From assembly GCA_027488905.1 (NCBI GenBank), contig JAIYAT010000020.1, positions 182,490 through 246,489 of the forward strand: a DNA stretch of 64,000 nt, in the 5' to 3' direction. The notes under the pieces are model-generated. The model was not told the origin of the DNA. It saw only the letters and a program-made list of their open reading frames with translations, and did no database searches. Positions 27,693 to 36,212 of this stretch are shown here, piece by piece; the first letter of the stretch is position 1, and every line of letters begins with the position of its first letter. The stretch is from Bacteroidota bacterium (GTDB lineage Bacteria > Bacteroidota > Bacteroidia > UKL13-3). The translations under genes and the position numbers were made by a program.

Positions 27693-28277
27693 TCATTTTG
27701 TGGAACCCATATTTTTAAACGCCTCGGCTACTTCACAAAGTTCGTGGTACCAATCTTTTCCAAAACGCTCAGTTAATGGCCCCTTTAAAAATTGGTAAAC
27801 GGCTACCTTCTCTTGTTTCCCTAGGGCACAGGCAGCGCTACAAATGTCCCATTTATGATAATTTAAAGCTGTGTAATCGCCAACTTTACTCTCTCTAATT
27901 GGGTAGAGATAACAAGAAATCGGTTTCCGTATTTCGGATTTTCCTTCCAAGAAGCTTTGCTCTATGCCGCAGCTTAAAATTCCATTGGCATTTCGAAAAC
28001 TGAAATTACATTCGCCACTTGGCAGGCATGTGGTAACCCATTCATCGTCCTCATCTTTCTCAAAGCTGTTGTTGTTTTGAATAGCAGCCAAGGAAGCAGC
28101 GGTTAAATAGGGCTTTATTTTTTCTAGTTCATGTTCAATCCGCTCCTTTTCGTATTTTGTGGCAGGCGCACCAGAATCCCCTTCTACGCAGCAAGCCCCT
28201 TTGCAAGCTGAAAGATTACAAATAAATTCTTGATCAAAAATATCTTCAGAAATGAGTGTATTCCCAATAATTACCAT
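27693..28277 (-). CDS. DUF3109 family cysteine-rich protein
   Basis: 194 residues, cytosolic, with many cysteines: the N-terminal CNLSACKGACC cluster (residues 20-30), CLPSGEC near 84-90, CGIEQ, SCYLYPI, and CSAAC near 145. The arrangement matches DUF3109, a Bacteroidota family related to YkgJ-type zinc/iron-cluster proteins. It probably binds a metal ion or cluster. No reaction is established. Single gene, divergent from the ECF sigma operon. Confidence 0.85.
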   Translation of the reverse strand: MVIIGNTLISEDIFDQEFICNLSACKGACCVEGDSGAPATKYEKERIEHELEKIKPYLTAASLAAIQNNNSFEKDEDDEWVTTCLPSGECNFSFRNANGILSCGIEQSFLEGKSEIRKPISCYLYPIRESKVGDYTALNYHKWDICSAACALGKQEKVAVYQFLKGPLTERFGKDWYHELCEVAEAFKNMGSTK

Positions 28278-28390
28278 GCTTCAAGGATACTGAAAATTTA
28301 ATAAATAAAATACCAGTCATAATCCTTGTACCCATTCCGAAAACAAATCCTTTATCGTTTATTTGCCACAAAACATAATCTTGCAAAACT

Positions 28391-28924
28391 TTGAGTCCTG
28401 CAAACTTTAGTGAAATCGTTAAAACGTATCAAAAGCAAGTTTATAACTTGGCGCTTCACTATGTACATTCAACTGCAGATGCCGAAGAAATCACCCAAGA
28501 TGTTTTCCTAAAAGTATATGAAAAGATTGAACAGTTTGAGGGCAATTCACAGCTTAAAACTTGGATTTACCGCATCACTATTAATACTTGTCTCGACTTT
28601 CTAAAGTCTAAGCGTTTCAAACTGTTTAAAACATTTTTCCAAAATACGCAGGACTCTTCTAATAGCCACAACTCCTATTCTACGTCAATTCATCCTGGCA
28701 TTCAGCTTGAAAATAAAGAAGGTTTAAGCAATTTACTAAAGGCCATCAATCGTTTGCCAGAAAACCAAAAAACTGTAATTGTATTATTAAAGATAGAACA
28801 GTTAAGTCAGCAAGAAACGGCAAATATTCTCAACCTAAGCAGCAAGGCTGTTGAATCTTTGTTTCAACGAGCCAAGAAAAACTTACAACAAATTTTAACT
28901 AACACGAAGGAACATGAAAAATAA
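28391..28924 (+). CDS. ECF-subfamily RNA polymerase sigma factor
   Basis: 177 residues, probably with a TTG start; no in-frame ATG fits the N-terminus. Region 2 spans residues about 10-75 (YNLALHYVHSTADAEEITQDVFLKVYEKI ... LKTWIYRITINTCLDFLKSKR) and region 4 about 118-170 (LPENQKTVIVLLKIEQLSQQETANILNLSSKAVESLFQRAKKNL). It heads a six-gene transcription unit with overlapping genes, ending in the MbnP/MbnH pair and a YHYH protein. By position it is likely to control its own operon together with the next gene, a putative membrane anti-sigma. The inducing signal (copper or envelope stress) is inferred. Confidence 0.9.
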   Translation: MSPANFSEIVKTYQKQVYNLALHYVHSTADAEEITQDVFLKVYEKIEQFEGNSQLKTWIYRITINTCLDFLKSKRFKLFKTFFQNTQDSSNSHNSYSTSIHPGIQLENKEGLSNLLKAINRLPENQKTVIVLLKIEQLSQQETANILNLSSKAVESLFQRAKKNLQQILTNTKEHEK

Positions 28925-29204
28925 TTCGTCTAACTATTTGATGAACGAATCGCTAGATTTATTAAATGGCATTCAAAAGCTAGATCCTCCGTCTCAACTA
29001 TTTGATAAAATCATGTTAAAAGTTGAACGCCAAAAGCTATACCATGAAAAAATAGATGGAAAATGGCTTGGAATTGCTGCGGCTTTGCTCGTTGGACTGA
29101 TGAGTGTAGAAATGTATTTTATTTTTACAACCAAACAGCAAAAAGAGAAACAACAGATTGTTCAACTGATGGGTTCCACTCAAAACAATCTATACCATGA
29201 ATAA
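28914..29204 (+). CDS. Small single-pass membrane protein, putative anti-sigma factor
   Basis: 96 residues overlapping the sigma gene by 11 bp. A cytosolic N-terminus of about 50 residues (YLMNESLDLLNGIQKLDPPSQLFDKIMLKVE) precedes one membrane helix (KWLGIAAALLVGLMSVEMYFIF, about 50-71) and a short periplasmic tail. This topology and position match small anti-sigma proteins of Bacteroidota ECF operons. There is no zinc-binding HxxxCxxC motif, so it is not a ZAS-type anti-sigma. Function inferred from context only. Confidence 0.6.
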   Translation: MKNNSSNYLMNESLDLLNGIQKLDPPSQLFDKIMLKVERQKLYHEKIDGKWLGIAAALLVGLMSVEMYFIFTTKQQKEKQQIVQLMGSTQNNLYHE

Positions 29205-29658
29205 GCTAAGCTTTTTTAAAATACTGGTTATTTTCTTGCTGGTGAGTAATATTTTACTAGGTGTTTTGGCATTTCAACTTGCCCAAAATAAAGGTCGCAT
29301 GCCAGGTGGACCAAAGCACCTCATTATAAAAAAACTTGATTTTGATAAGGAACAAATTGCTGCCTACGAATTACTTGTGGAGGATCACCGTAGTCAAATT
29401 AGAGAAAAAAACAATGCCATACTTTCAAAAAAGCAAGCCCTGTATGGCCAACTTTCCTTGGCACAAGATAGCTTAAAGCCATTGCTCATGAATGATATTG
29501 CTCAACTACAAGCAGAAGTCGAAGAAATTCATTACCAACATTTCTTAGACATAAAGCACCTCTGTAAGCCTTCTCAAATGGAAAAGTTTAATGCCTTTAC
29601 CAAAGAAATCACTAAGTTGTTTCCTGGCAATAAACCCGGCCTGCCACCTAAACCATGA
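29197..29658 (+). CDS. Spy/CpxP-like periplasmic protein
   Basis: 153 residues. An N-terminal membrane helix or signal anchor (KILVIFLLVSNILLGVLAFQLA) is followed by a helical domain with a long amphipathic hairpin (LDFDKEQIAAYELLVEDHRSQIREKNNAILSKKQALYGQLS) and a proline-rich tail. Spacing and helical pattern match Spy/CpxP/CnrX-type heavy-metal-responsive envelope proteins. It overlaps its upstream neighbour by 8 bp and the MbnP-like gene by 4 bp. It may sense metal or modulate the sigma/anti-sigma pair as CnrX does. That role is inference. Confidence 0.72.
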   Translation: MNKLSFFKILVIFLLVSNILLGVLAFQLAQNKGRMPGGPKHLIIKKLDFDKEQIAAYELLVEDHRSQIREKNNAILSKKQALYGQLSLAQDSLKPLLMNDIAQLQAEVEEIHYQHFLDIKHLCKPSQMEKFNAFTKEITKLFPGNKPGLPPKP

Positions 29659-30329
29659 AAAAATTTGGGTTCATACTCTTATTTACCTACAGTTTTTGGG
29701 CTCAAGCACAAAATAGCGTAAGCATTAGGTTTGAACCTATATATAATCAATTTCGGCTTGAACCAAACCTAATTTACCCAAACCTTGTTGACAGCATCCA
29801 ATTTCAGGAGTTAAAATTTTATATAGGACATGTGCAATTATACAATGACGATTCACTTGTTGCTATTGCTACCCACTCCCATTATTTGATAGACATTCAT
29901 CAAAATCAAACTATAACGCTTTCTATACCAAATCAAGCAAGTTTTAACCAATTACGCTTTCAATTGGGTGTTGATTCTATCACCTCTGTTTCTGGGGCTT
30001 TAGAAGGTGATTTAGACCCAAGTTTAGGGATGTATTGGACCTGGCAAAGCGGATATATTCATTCCAAAATTGAAGCAACTGTTTTTGGTTCAAACCGAAA
30101 CAAAACACAATTTACTTATCATTTAGGAGGCTACCAATTTCCATACAACTCGCTTCAAACTATTCAATTGGGTTTGGTTCAAACCGAAACGATAAAAATT
30201 GATGTAGATATAGCAGCATTTCTTGAGCACGAAGAAGTACTAAAACAGAGCGTTATCATGAGTCCGAAACCTGCATCCTTAGTGCTTAGTCAAATTTTTG
30301 CACATTCATTTAAAGTGAGTCAGAAATGA
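29655..30329 (+). CDS. MbnP-like copper-binding protein of a metallo-mystery pair
   Basis: 224 residues with a signal peptide (MKKFGFILLFTYSFWAQAQ). The family hallmark is present: FQLGVDSI (103-110), then LDPSLGMYWTWQSGYIH (120-136). In characterised MbnP a tryptophan is converted to kynurenine by its dihaem partner MbnH and then contributes to copper binding; W128 and W130 are candidate positions here. His-rich stretches (THSHYLIDIH, 74-82) could add ligands. It overlaps the Spy-like gene and the MbnH-like gene by 4 bp each, so this is a translationally coupled pair. Contains two copies of GGTTCAAACC 89 bp apart. Confidence 0.85.
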   Translation: MKKFGFILLFTYSFWAQAQNSVSIRFEPIYNQFRLEPNLIYPNLVDSIQFQELKFYIGHVQLYNDDSLVAIATHSHYLIDIHQNQTITLSIPNQASFNQLRFQLGVDSITSVSGALEGDLDPSLGMYWTWQSGYIHSKIEATVFGSNRNKTQFTYHLGGYQFPYNSLQTIQLGLVQTETIKIDVDIAAFLEHEEVLKQSVIMSPKPASLVLSQIFAHSFKVSQK

Positions 30330-31357
30330 AATCTGCAAAGGTTTTTCTCATGATAAGTGTGCTCATTTTTTTGGCTGCCCAAAAACCAATTTCGTTTTGG
30401 CAAAAGCCTTCCCATTTCCCTAAGCCAATCTTTGATTTTAAGGAAAAACCCTTGGATAGCGCAAAAGTTTTTTTAGGTAGATTGTTATTTTTCGACCCAA
30501 TATTATCCAAAGACAATAGTATATCATGTGCTTCTTGTCACTCTCCATATAATGCATTTGCCCATACAGACCATCCAGTGAGCCATGGCATAAATGATCA
30601 AATTGGTAATCGTAATGCACCCGCTTTATTTAACTTAGCTTGGCAAAAATTATTCATGTGGGATGGTGCCATCAATCATATTGAAGTTCAATCTTTAGCA
30701 CCCATAAGTCATCCTAAAGAAATGAACGAAAATATAAATGCAGTTTTAGAAAAACTTAAAAAATCGAATTTATACAAATCTGCTTTTAAAAAGGCGTTTG
30801 GAGATACTATAATTACAAGTGCAAAATTATTAAAAGCTATTGCCCAATTTGAATTGACCTTAGTTTCTGCCAATGCCAAATATGATAAAGTTTACCTAGG
30901 CAAAGACACCTTTACTGACCAAGAAAAAAGGGGTTATATATTATTTAAACAGCATTGCAATTCTTGTCATCAAGAACCCTTGTTTTCTTCTTATGAATTT
31001 GAAACCAATGGCCTTAAACCTGATACAACCTACAACGATTATGGCAGATTTTTAATGAGCAACAATCCAATGGATAGCTTCAAATTTAAAATTCCAAGTT
31101 TGCGAAACTTAGCCTATACCTATCCTTACATGCATGATGGTAGATTTAAAAAGCTTTCAGAAGTTTTGAACCATTATACAAATGACCTTAAAACATCTCA
31201 AAAAATTGCAGTTCAACTAAAAGGAGGCCTTCAAATCTCTGGTAATGACAAAGCAGATTTACTAGCCTTTTTGAACACCTTAAATGATAAAACTTTTGTT
31301 TTTAATCCGGCCTATCAATTTCCAAAAGAATTATTGCAAACAAACGAAGGAAACTAA
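30326..31357 (+). CDS. MbnH-like dihaem c-type cytochrome (CcpA/MauG superfamily)
   Basis: 343 residues with an N-terminal signal sequence. Two haem c motifs: C68-A-S-C71-H72 and C211-N-S-C214-H215. The rest follows the dihaem peroxidase/MauG fold (FLGRLLFFDPILSKDNSISC, RNAPALFNLAWQ, LKAIAQFELTLVS, PSLRNLAYTYPYMHDGRF). Partner enzyme of the upstream MbnP-like protein, predicted to oxidise a tryptophan on it. It acts in the periplasm. The two genes share an ATGA overlap. A role as simple cytochrome c peroxidase is the alternative, but the coupled mbnP-like gene argues for MbnH. Confidence 0.88.
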   Translation: MKSAKVFLMISVLIFLAAQKPISFWQKPSHFPKPIFDFKEKPLDSAKVFLGRLLFFDPILSKDNSISCASCHSPYNAFAHTDHPVSHGINDQIGNRNAPALFNLAWQKLFMWDGAINHIEVQSLAPISHPKEMNENINAVLEKLKKSNLYKSAFKKAFGDTIITSAKLLKAIAQFELTLVSANAKYDKVYLGKDTFTDQEKRGYILFKQHCNSCHQEPLFSSYEFETNGLKPDTTYNDYGRFLMSNNPMDSFKFKIPSLRNLAYTYPYMHDGRFKKLSEVLNHYTNDLKTSQKIAVQLKGGLQISGNDKADLLAFLNTLNDKTFVFNPAYQFPKELLQTNEGN

Positions 31358-31395
31358 TTTTAACATCGTCTAATGTCTTAACAAACAAACCAATC

Positions 31396-32769
31396 ATGAT
31401 AAAAAACTTACTATTCAAAGTCCTATTGCTTTTAAGCATTACAGGCTATTCGCAAACCAACCCAGCTATCATTTCTTGGCTTCAAAACAAAACAGAAACA
31501 GGATTTTATTATGCTGCTGGAAACCCAACTCCAATTGCCAATAACATTTTGGTGAACTGCCAAATGGTTAGGTATTCAGATAATTGGGTATATGTAAATG
31601 CAACTGGAATACCAGCTTATAAAGTTGGACCCTTTACAGGCGATGGAAATACCAATAATGCAGGTAATCAAAATGCTATTTTCAAAATTCCATTAAATCC
31701 AACAGAAAACACAGGTACAGCTACCCCAACCACTGCGGGCAATATCGGAATTTTTATCAATGGTGTGGCGATGTTTGATTACCGTGATGGGGTAGCTTGG
31801 AATAACACGACCAATGCACTTTGTGGTGGACCAGGTAGACCAACTTGCCCAGGTGGACCAAGCGCTACACAGGCTTGGAACAGAGATGCAATTGTTGCAG
31901 AAAGAGCAGGATTTGACTGCGCTAAAGGTCACCCAGCTGGCACAAATTACCACCATCACCAAAACCCAAGTGCCTTCGATTTAGATTTAAAAGTACTTTC
32001 AACCATTTGTAATTTATATGATGCAGATGGATTGTATACAATCAATCCATCAAAACATTCACCTTTGATTGGTTTTGCCTATGATGGCTTTCCAATTTAT
32101 GGGGCTTATGGATTTGCAAAAACAGATGGCACTGGTGGGATTGTACGCATGAAATCTAGTTATAAGCTTAGAGACATTACGGTTAGAACCCACCATGCCG
32201 GAAATGTTGATGTGAGTGATGGCCCAGCAGTAAGTGCTACCTATCCAATAGGTTATTTTAGGGAGGATTACGAGTTTGTGAAAAATACATCGGATGAAAG
32301 CTATTTAGATGACCACAACGGAAGGTTTTGCATAACTCCTGAGTATCCTAAAGGCATCTATTGCTACTTTGCAACTGTGGATGAATTTCACAATTCAAGC
32401 TATCCGTATATCATTGGACCAACTTTTTATGGCAACAAAGTAGCTGCAAAAGTTACCAGTGTAGATGAGACAACAACAACTTATTTACCAACTACTGGAG
32501 CAAATGATATAAGCTTAATGAATACAGAAATTAAGGTATTTCCAAATCCTGCATCCGATTTAATTGCCATACAGGTTTTAGGCTTATTGAGTAATGACAT
32601 CAAGGTTGAATTGTTTGACATGCAAGGGAAATTGGTGATGCAAACCAAAATTCTCAAAGGTCAAACCATTGCTTATTTTGATGTAGAAGCGCTTTATAGC
32701 GGCAATTACTTGGTTAAGCTATATAATGACAACTTCAGCCAATCAAGGAAAGTAAATATTGTAAGGTAA
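31396..32769 (+). CDS. YHYH-domain secreted protein with T9SS sorting domain
   Basis: 457 residues. Signal peptide (MIKNLLFKVLLLLSITGYSQ), then a YHYH-domain body containing NYHHHQNP (Y185, H186-H188), the upstream cysteine-rich CGGPGRPTC, the segment LIGFAYDGFPIYGAYGF, and a His pair in RTHHAGNVD. A T9SS type-A sorting domain occupies about the last 75 residues (VFPNPASD ... VNIVR). The histidine cluster suggests metal binding. Biochemical function is not established. It starts 38 bp after the MbnH-like gene and is probably the last gene of the sigma-controlled operon, moving a candidate metal-binding protein to the cell surface. Confidence 0.85.
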   Translation: MIKNLLFKVLLLLSITGYSQTNPAIISWLQNKTETGFYYAAGNPTPIANNILVNCQMVRYSDNWVYVNATGIPAYKVGPFTGDGNTNNAGNQNAIFKIPLNPTENTGTATPTTAGNIGIFINGVAMFDYRDGVAWNNTTNALCGGPGRPTCPGGPSATQAWNRDAIVAERAGFDCAKGHPAGTNYHHHQNPSAFDLDLKVLSTICNLYDADGLYTINPSKHSPLIGFAYDGFPIYGAYGFAKTDGTGGIVRMKSSYKLRDITVRTHHAGNVDVSDGPAVSATYPIGYFREDYEFVKNTSDESYLDDHNGRFCITPEYPKGIYCYFATVDEFHNSSYPYIIGPTFYGNKVAAKVTSVDETTTTYLPTTGANDISLMNTEIKVFPNPASDLIAIQVLGLLSNDIKVELFDMQGKLVMQTKILKGQTIAYFDVEALYSGNYLVKLYNDNFSQSRKVNIVR

Positions 32770-32805
32770 GGCTTATAATTTAAACAAAACCACCAGTCTT
32801 TATTC

Positions 32806-32813
32806 TATCTTTG
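32806..32813 (+). promoter_or_regulatory. Candidate -7 box for rlmN
   Basis: TATCTTTG is an exact TAnnTTTG match ending 5 nt before the rlmN ATG, implying a very short leader. No convincing -33 TTTG at the expected distance. Confidence 0.4.
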
Positions 32814-32818
32814 CAGCA

Positions 32819-33880
32819 ATGGAGCTGCAAAAAATCGACATTAGAAGTTTAACTTTAGACCAATTGAAAGCAGCCTTTGTCGCCAATGGCGACAAAGCTT
32901 TCAGGGGTCAGCAGGTTTATGAATGGCTATGGAAAAAGAGCGCCCATAGTTTTGAACAAATGAGCAACCTTAATTTTGAAACTAGAAATTGGTTGCAGGC
33001 AAATTATGCCATTCATGCGGTGGAGGTAGTAGACAAACAAGTGAGCAATGATGGAACCATTAAAAGTGGGTTCAAACTTTTTGATAACAAGCTAGTAGAA
33101 GGAGTTTTAATTCCTGCAGAGGAGAGAATGACTGCTTGTGTATCTTCGCAAGTAGGTTGCAGCCTAACTTGCAGATTTTGCGCAACAGGAAAATTAGATA
33201 GAGAACGCAATTTGTCTCCCGACGAGATTTATGACCAAGTAGTTCATATTAGAAATTGGGCGCAACAACATTACCAAAATCCATTAACCAATATCGTGTT
33301 CATGGGAATGGGTGAGCCTTTACTGAATTACGCAAATGTGTTAAAAGGCATCGAAAAAATCACTTCGCCAGAAGGTTTAGGAATGAGTGCAGAGCGCATT
33401 ACAGTTTCTACAGCAGGCATAGCAAAAATGATTAAAAAACTTGCAGATGATAATGTTCGGTTCAACCTAGCCTTGAGTTTGCATGCTGCCAATGATACCA
33501 AACGCAATATGATTATGCCAATTAATGAAAGCAATAATCTAAAAGCAGTTGGAGAAGCATTGCAGTACTTTTACAAAAAAACCAAGAAGCGAGTAACCTT
33601 TGAATACATTGCCTTCAAAGACTTTAATGAAGGTTTGGAGGATGCAAAGGAGCTGCTTCAGTTTTGCAAATTGGTTCCAAGTAAAGTTAATATCATAGAG
33701 TACAATCCTACTGGGGATGGGCAATTTGAGAAAGCAGATTCGAGCAAAATCGACAAATTCTGTCAATATTTAGAGAAGAACGGCGTCATTGCAAAAGTAA
33801 GACGCAGCCGCGGTAAGGACATAGATGCAGCCTGCGGGCAACTTGCCAATAAAAAACATGAAGAAGCTTTGATTAAATAA
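32819..33880 (+). CDS. rlmN: Dual-specificity 23S rRNA/tRNA adenine-C2 methyltransferase RlmN
   Basis: 353 residues, radical-SAM enzyme that methylates C2 of A2503 in 23S rRNA and A37 in some tRNAs. The radical-SAM cluster is C114-xxx-C118-xx-C121 (QVGCSLTCRFCATG). The GMGEPLLNY block and a C-terminal conserved cysteine C339 (DAACGQL), the methyl-carrying residue region, are intact. The length matches the family. It is monocistronic and converges on the metalloprotease gene with only 2 bp between the stop codons. Confidence 0.96.
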   Translation: MELQKIDIRSLTLDQLKAAFVANGDKAFRGQQVYEWLWKKSAHSFEQMSNLNFETRNWLQANYAIHAVEVVDKQVSNDGTIKSGFKLFDNKLVEGVLIPAEERMTACVSSQVGCSLTCRFCATGKLDRERNLSPDEIYDQVVHIRNWAQQHYQNPLTNIVFMGMGEPLLNYANVLKGIEKITSPEGLGMSAERITVSTAGIAKMIKKLADDNVRFNLALSLHAANDTKRNMIMPINESNNLKAVGEALQYFYKKTKKRVTFEYIAFKDFNEGLEDAKELLQFCKLVPSKVNIIEYNPTGDGQFEKADSSKIDKFCQYLEKNGVIAKVRRSRGKDIDAACGQLANKKHEEALIK

Positions 33881-33882
33881 GA

Positions 33883-35592
33883 TTAATAGCGTACAATCTT
33901 AGCAACTGCGCGATAATCTAAGTTATTTAGGTGAATTACATAAGAACCACTTGGTAATTCGTTAGGTTGAATTTTTAAACTTTTATCTTGGCTTTCTTTG
34001 CGTAAAACTTCCCTTCCATCTATGGCATAAACCACGATTTGCAGGCCATCTTTACTTTTGCTCAATATTTCTAAATCTTCACTGCCTTGTGCAAAGCCAT
34101 AAGAATTTATCAATTTAAAATAGGCATCTAAACCATTCAGTTCTTTTAAGCCTATTGAAACGTTAAATCCTCTTTCAGCCATTCTGGTTTTAATTGGGTC
34201 AAAATGAGCCCTGCCATAAATTAAACTGTCTGCTTGTAAGAATAAATTTGCGGCCTGTTGCATCGAAATGTTATTGGCATAGCTGTAAATTGAGTTAAAC
34301 AAAATTCTAGTAAGCGCATCTCTACCAATATCTTCACCGATATCATTTAGCATGCTGCTCCAAATAAGTGAGGATTCATAAAAATCACTTGATAAATTTT
34401 TGGGATATGTATAATTTGTTTCACCATCGCGGCCATCCCAAAATTCATTGTGGCCATCCCAACTAAAAATATCTCGCCATTTATAAGTGCTAATATCTTT
34501 TGAATAAAAGCAAGACATTACATCACAATTGGCTTCCTCTACTGCTAATCTTTGATTGCCACTTGTGGTATTTGGCGCAACAAAATAATTTATGGCATGG
34601 GTATATTCATGCACAATTACATCAGCATCCTCAGCATCTGCAACACCACCAGTGCCAAAAAACAAACCAGGCTTAACTCCAGAATAATCAAAACGTGATT
34701 GGTCAAAGCCTTGATACGCGGTAGGATCAACTTCTAGCTGAAACATCCCAGTAAACGGTAAACCTATAGAGGCTAAATATTTTCTATAGTTTTCAATATG
34801 ATACAAACAATTGAACTCTCTAAACTGAGATTTACTTCTGGTAAAGTCAAAATTATTGGCTTTAGATGCAAAAACTATTTGAGTTGGACTTTCCAAATCC
34901 TTGATGATGGCGTATTGGTTTTCAGCAAAAAAAGTATCCTTTTCAAATTTCAAAGTCAAAGTCTTTTGCACGCGCTCCGCATTCAACTCCGGACTATCCG
35001 AGCCATTGTAATTTTTCCATTGCCCACCTTCGCCATAAGCTTTTTGTGCAGAAGTGAGTGGGTCTGGGTTAAAAACTCTGGTTTGAACCAAGGTATCTTT
35101 TCTAGCGTTTAAAGAACGTTTAACGGTTTGAACCAACATTAAATCTGCATCTAATAACTGCTCTTCCCACTCACCTTTTGCGTTTCTAACAAGTTGCGTG
35201 TAGGCAGGAAACAAGGTACCATTTACATGGCGCCAAACCTTTTCTAATGTTATGTCGTTTTTACTATGTTGTTGGTTAACTGCATTTAAAATAGGCTGCA
35301 AATCTGAAAAAACAGATAATACATCGTTGTCTTTTGAAACATTAATTTTTACTGAGGCTCCATAAACAGGAATGCCTTGATGTAATTGTATGAATAAAAA
35401 ATGATACCCAATTTCACTTGCACGAGCATGCTGCATTTCAATAGCATTTTGATTGCTTTGTAACCAAGCATTTTCCGCATATAAAACTGCCTTTGCTTTT
35501 TCTAGCTGCGGAAAAGTTTCTGGCATTTGAGCTTGGGTATTTTGCCAAAAAGAAATGAGCAAAATCAAAATTATTTTTATGCGTTTTAACAT
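33883..35592 (-). CDS. Secreted thermolysin-like (gluzincin) metalloprotease with T9SS-type C-terminus
   Basis: 569 residues. Signal peptide (MLKRIKIILILLISFWQNTQAQ), an FTP-like propeptide region up to about 210, then the catalytic domain with HEYTH (H328, E329, H332) and the third zinc ligand E353 in EEANCD. This spacing is typical of M4/M36 gluzincins. A C-terminal T9SS sorting-like domain ends SGSYVIHLNNLDYRAVAKIVRY. It probably digests extracellular protein after autocatalytic removal of the propeptide. Its start overlaps the end of yigZ by 7 bp, and it is the last gene of the pruA-ribD-EamA-yigZ-protease unit, an unexpected companion for housekeeping genes. Confidence 0.87.
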   Translation of the reverse strand: MLKRIKIILILLISFWQNTQAQMPETFPQLEKAKAVLYAENAWLQSNQNAIEMQHARASEIGYHFLFIQLHQGIPVYGASVKINVSKDNDVLSVFSDLQPILNAVNQQHSKNDITLEKVWRHVNGTLFPAYTQLVRNAKGEWEEQLLDADLMLVQTVKRSLNARKDTLVQTRVFNPDPLTSAQKAYGEGGQWKNYNGSDSPELNAERVQKTLTLKFEKDTFFAENQYAIIKDLESPTQIVFASKANNFDFTRSKSQFREFNCLYHIENYRKYLASIGLPFTGMFQLEVDPTAYQGFDQSRFDYSGVKPGLFFGTGGVADAEDADVIVHEYTHAINYFVAPNTTSGNQRLAVEEANCDVMSCFYSKDISTYKWRDIFSWDGHNEFWDGRDGETNYTYPKNLSSDFYESSLIWSSMLNDIGEDIGRDALTRILFNSIYSYANNISMQQAANLFLQADSLIYGRAHFDPIKTRMAERGFNVSIGLKELNGLDAYFKLINSYGFAQGSEDLEILSKSKDGLQIVVYAIDGREVLRKESQDKSLKIQPNELPSGSYVIHLNNLDYRAVAKIVRY

Positions 35593-36212
35593 GGATACAA
35601 TTTTATGTCTTTCAAATGATAAGTAACAAATCTAGCCTCAATTAGTTGCTTTTTCAATTCATTTATTTTGCTTGGTGGCGTTTCAATCGATATACCTGAG
35701 TCTAAGTCAAGAAAATCCGGATAAACTTTTAACTGCAATTGCTTAGCAATTCTAATCACTTGGTGTTGTTGCTCGTAATCACATGGCACAAATACAGGTA
35801 TTTGAACCAATTGGCTTGTAATTCCGCCCAAGGTAATTGCCTCGCTTGCTGCACTTCCATAGGCATTAATCAGCCCAGGAACACCTAATAGTTTACCCCC
35901 AAAATACCGAACCACGATAACCAACGTTTGGGTCAAACCATGCTTAAGTATTGCATTTAAAATTGGCTTACCAGCAGAACCAGAAGGCTCTCTATCATCA
36001 GAGCTTTTCGCAATTTCTCCTTCTAATCCAATTACATAAGCCCAACACCAATGCACTGCAGCAGGGTGTTGTTTTTTTATGGTTTGAACCAAGGCTTTTG
36101 CTTCTGCTTCTTCGGATACGCTAAAAACATGGCCTAAAAACTTACTGCCTCTGTCTTTAAAAACACTCTCTGCTGCTTTGGCAGGAACCTTAATTTGGTC
36201 GCTTAGGTTCAC
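35586..36212 (-). CDS. yigZ: YigZ/IMPACT family protein
   Basis: 208 residues with the N-terminal UPF0029 domain (RGSKFLGHVF ... DDREPSGSAGKPIL, about residues 73-86, then VVRYFGGKLLGVPGL) and the C-terminal DUF1949 ferredoxin-like domain. Related to yeast/mammalian IMPACT proteins. Bacterial YigZ is thought to act in translation control, but its reaction is uncertain. Overlaps the EamA gene by 4 bp upstream and the protease by 7 bp downstream, so it is within one transcript. Contains the GGTTTGAACC motif at 36081. Confidence 0.92.
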   Translation of the reverse strand: MNLSDQIKVPAKAAESVFKDRGSKFLGHVFSVSEEAEAKALVQTIKKQHPAAVHWCWAYVIGLEGEIAKSSDDREPSGSAGKPILNAILKHGLTQTLVIVVRYFGGKLLGVPGLINAYGSAASEAITLGGITSQLVQIPVFVPCDYEQQHQVIRIAKQLQLKVYPDFLDLDSGISIETPPSKINELKKQLIEARFVTYHLKDIKLYPC

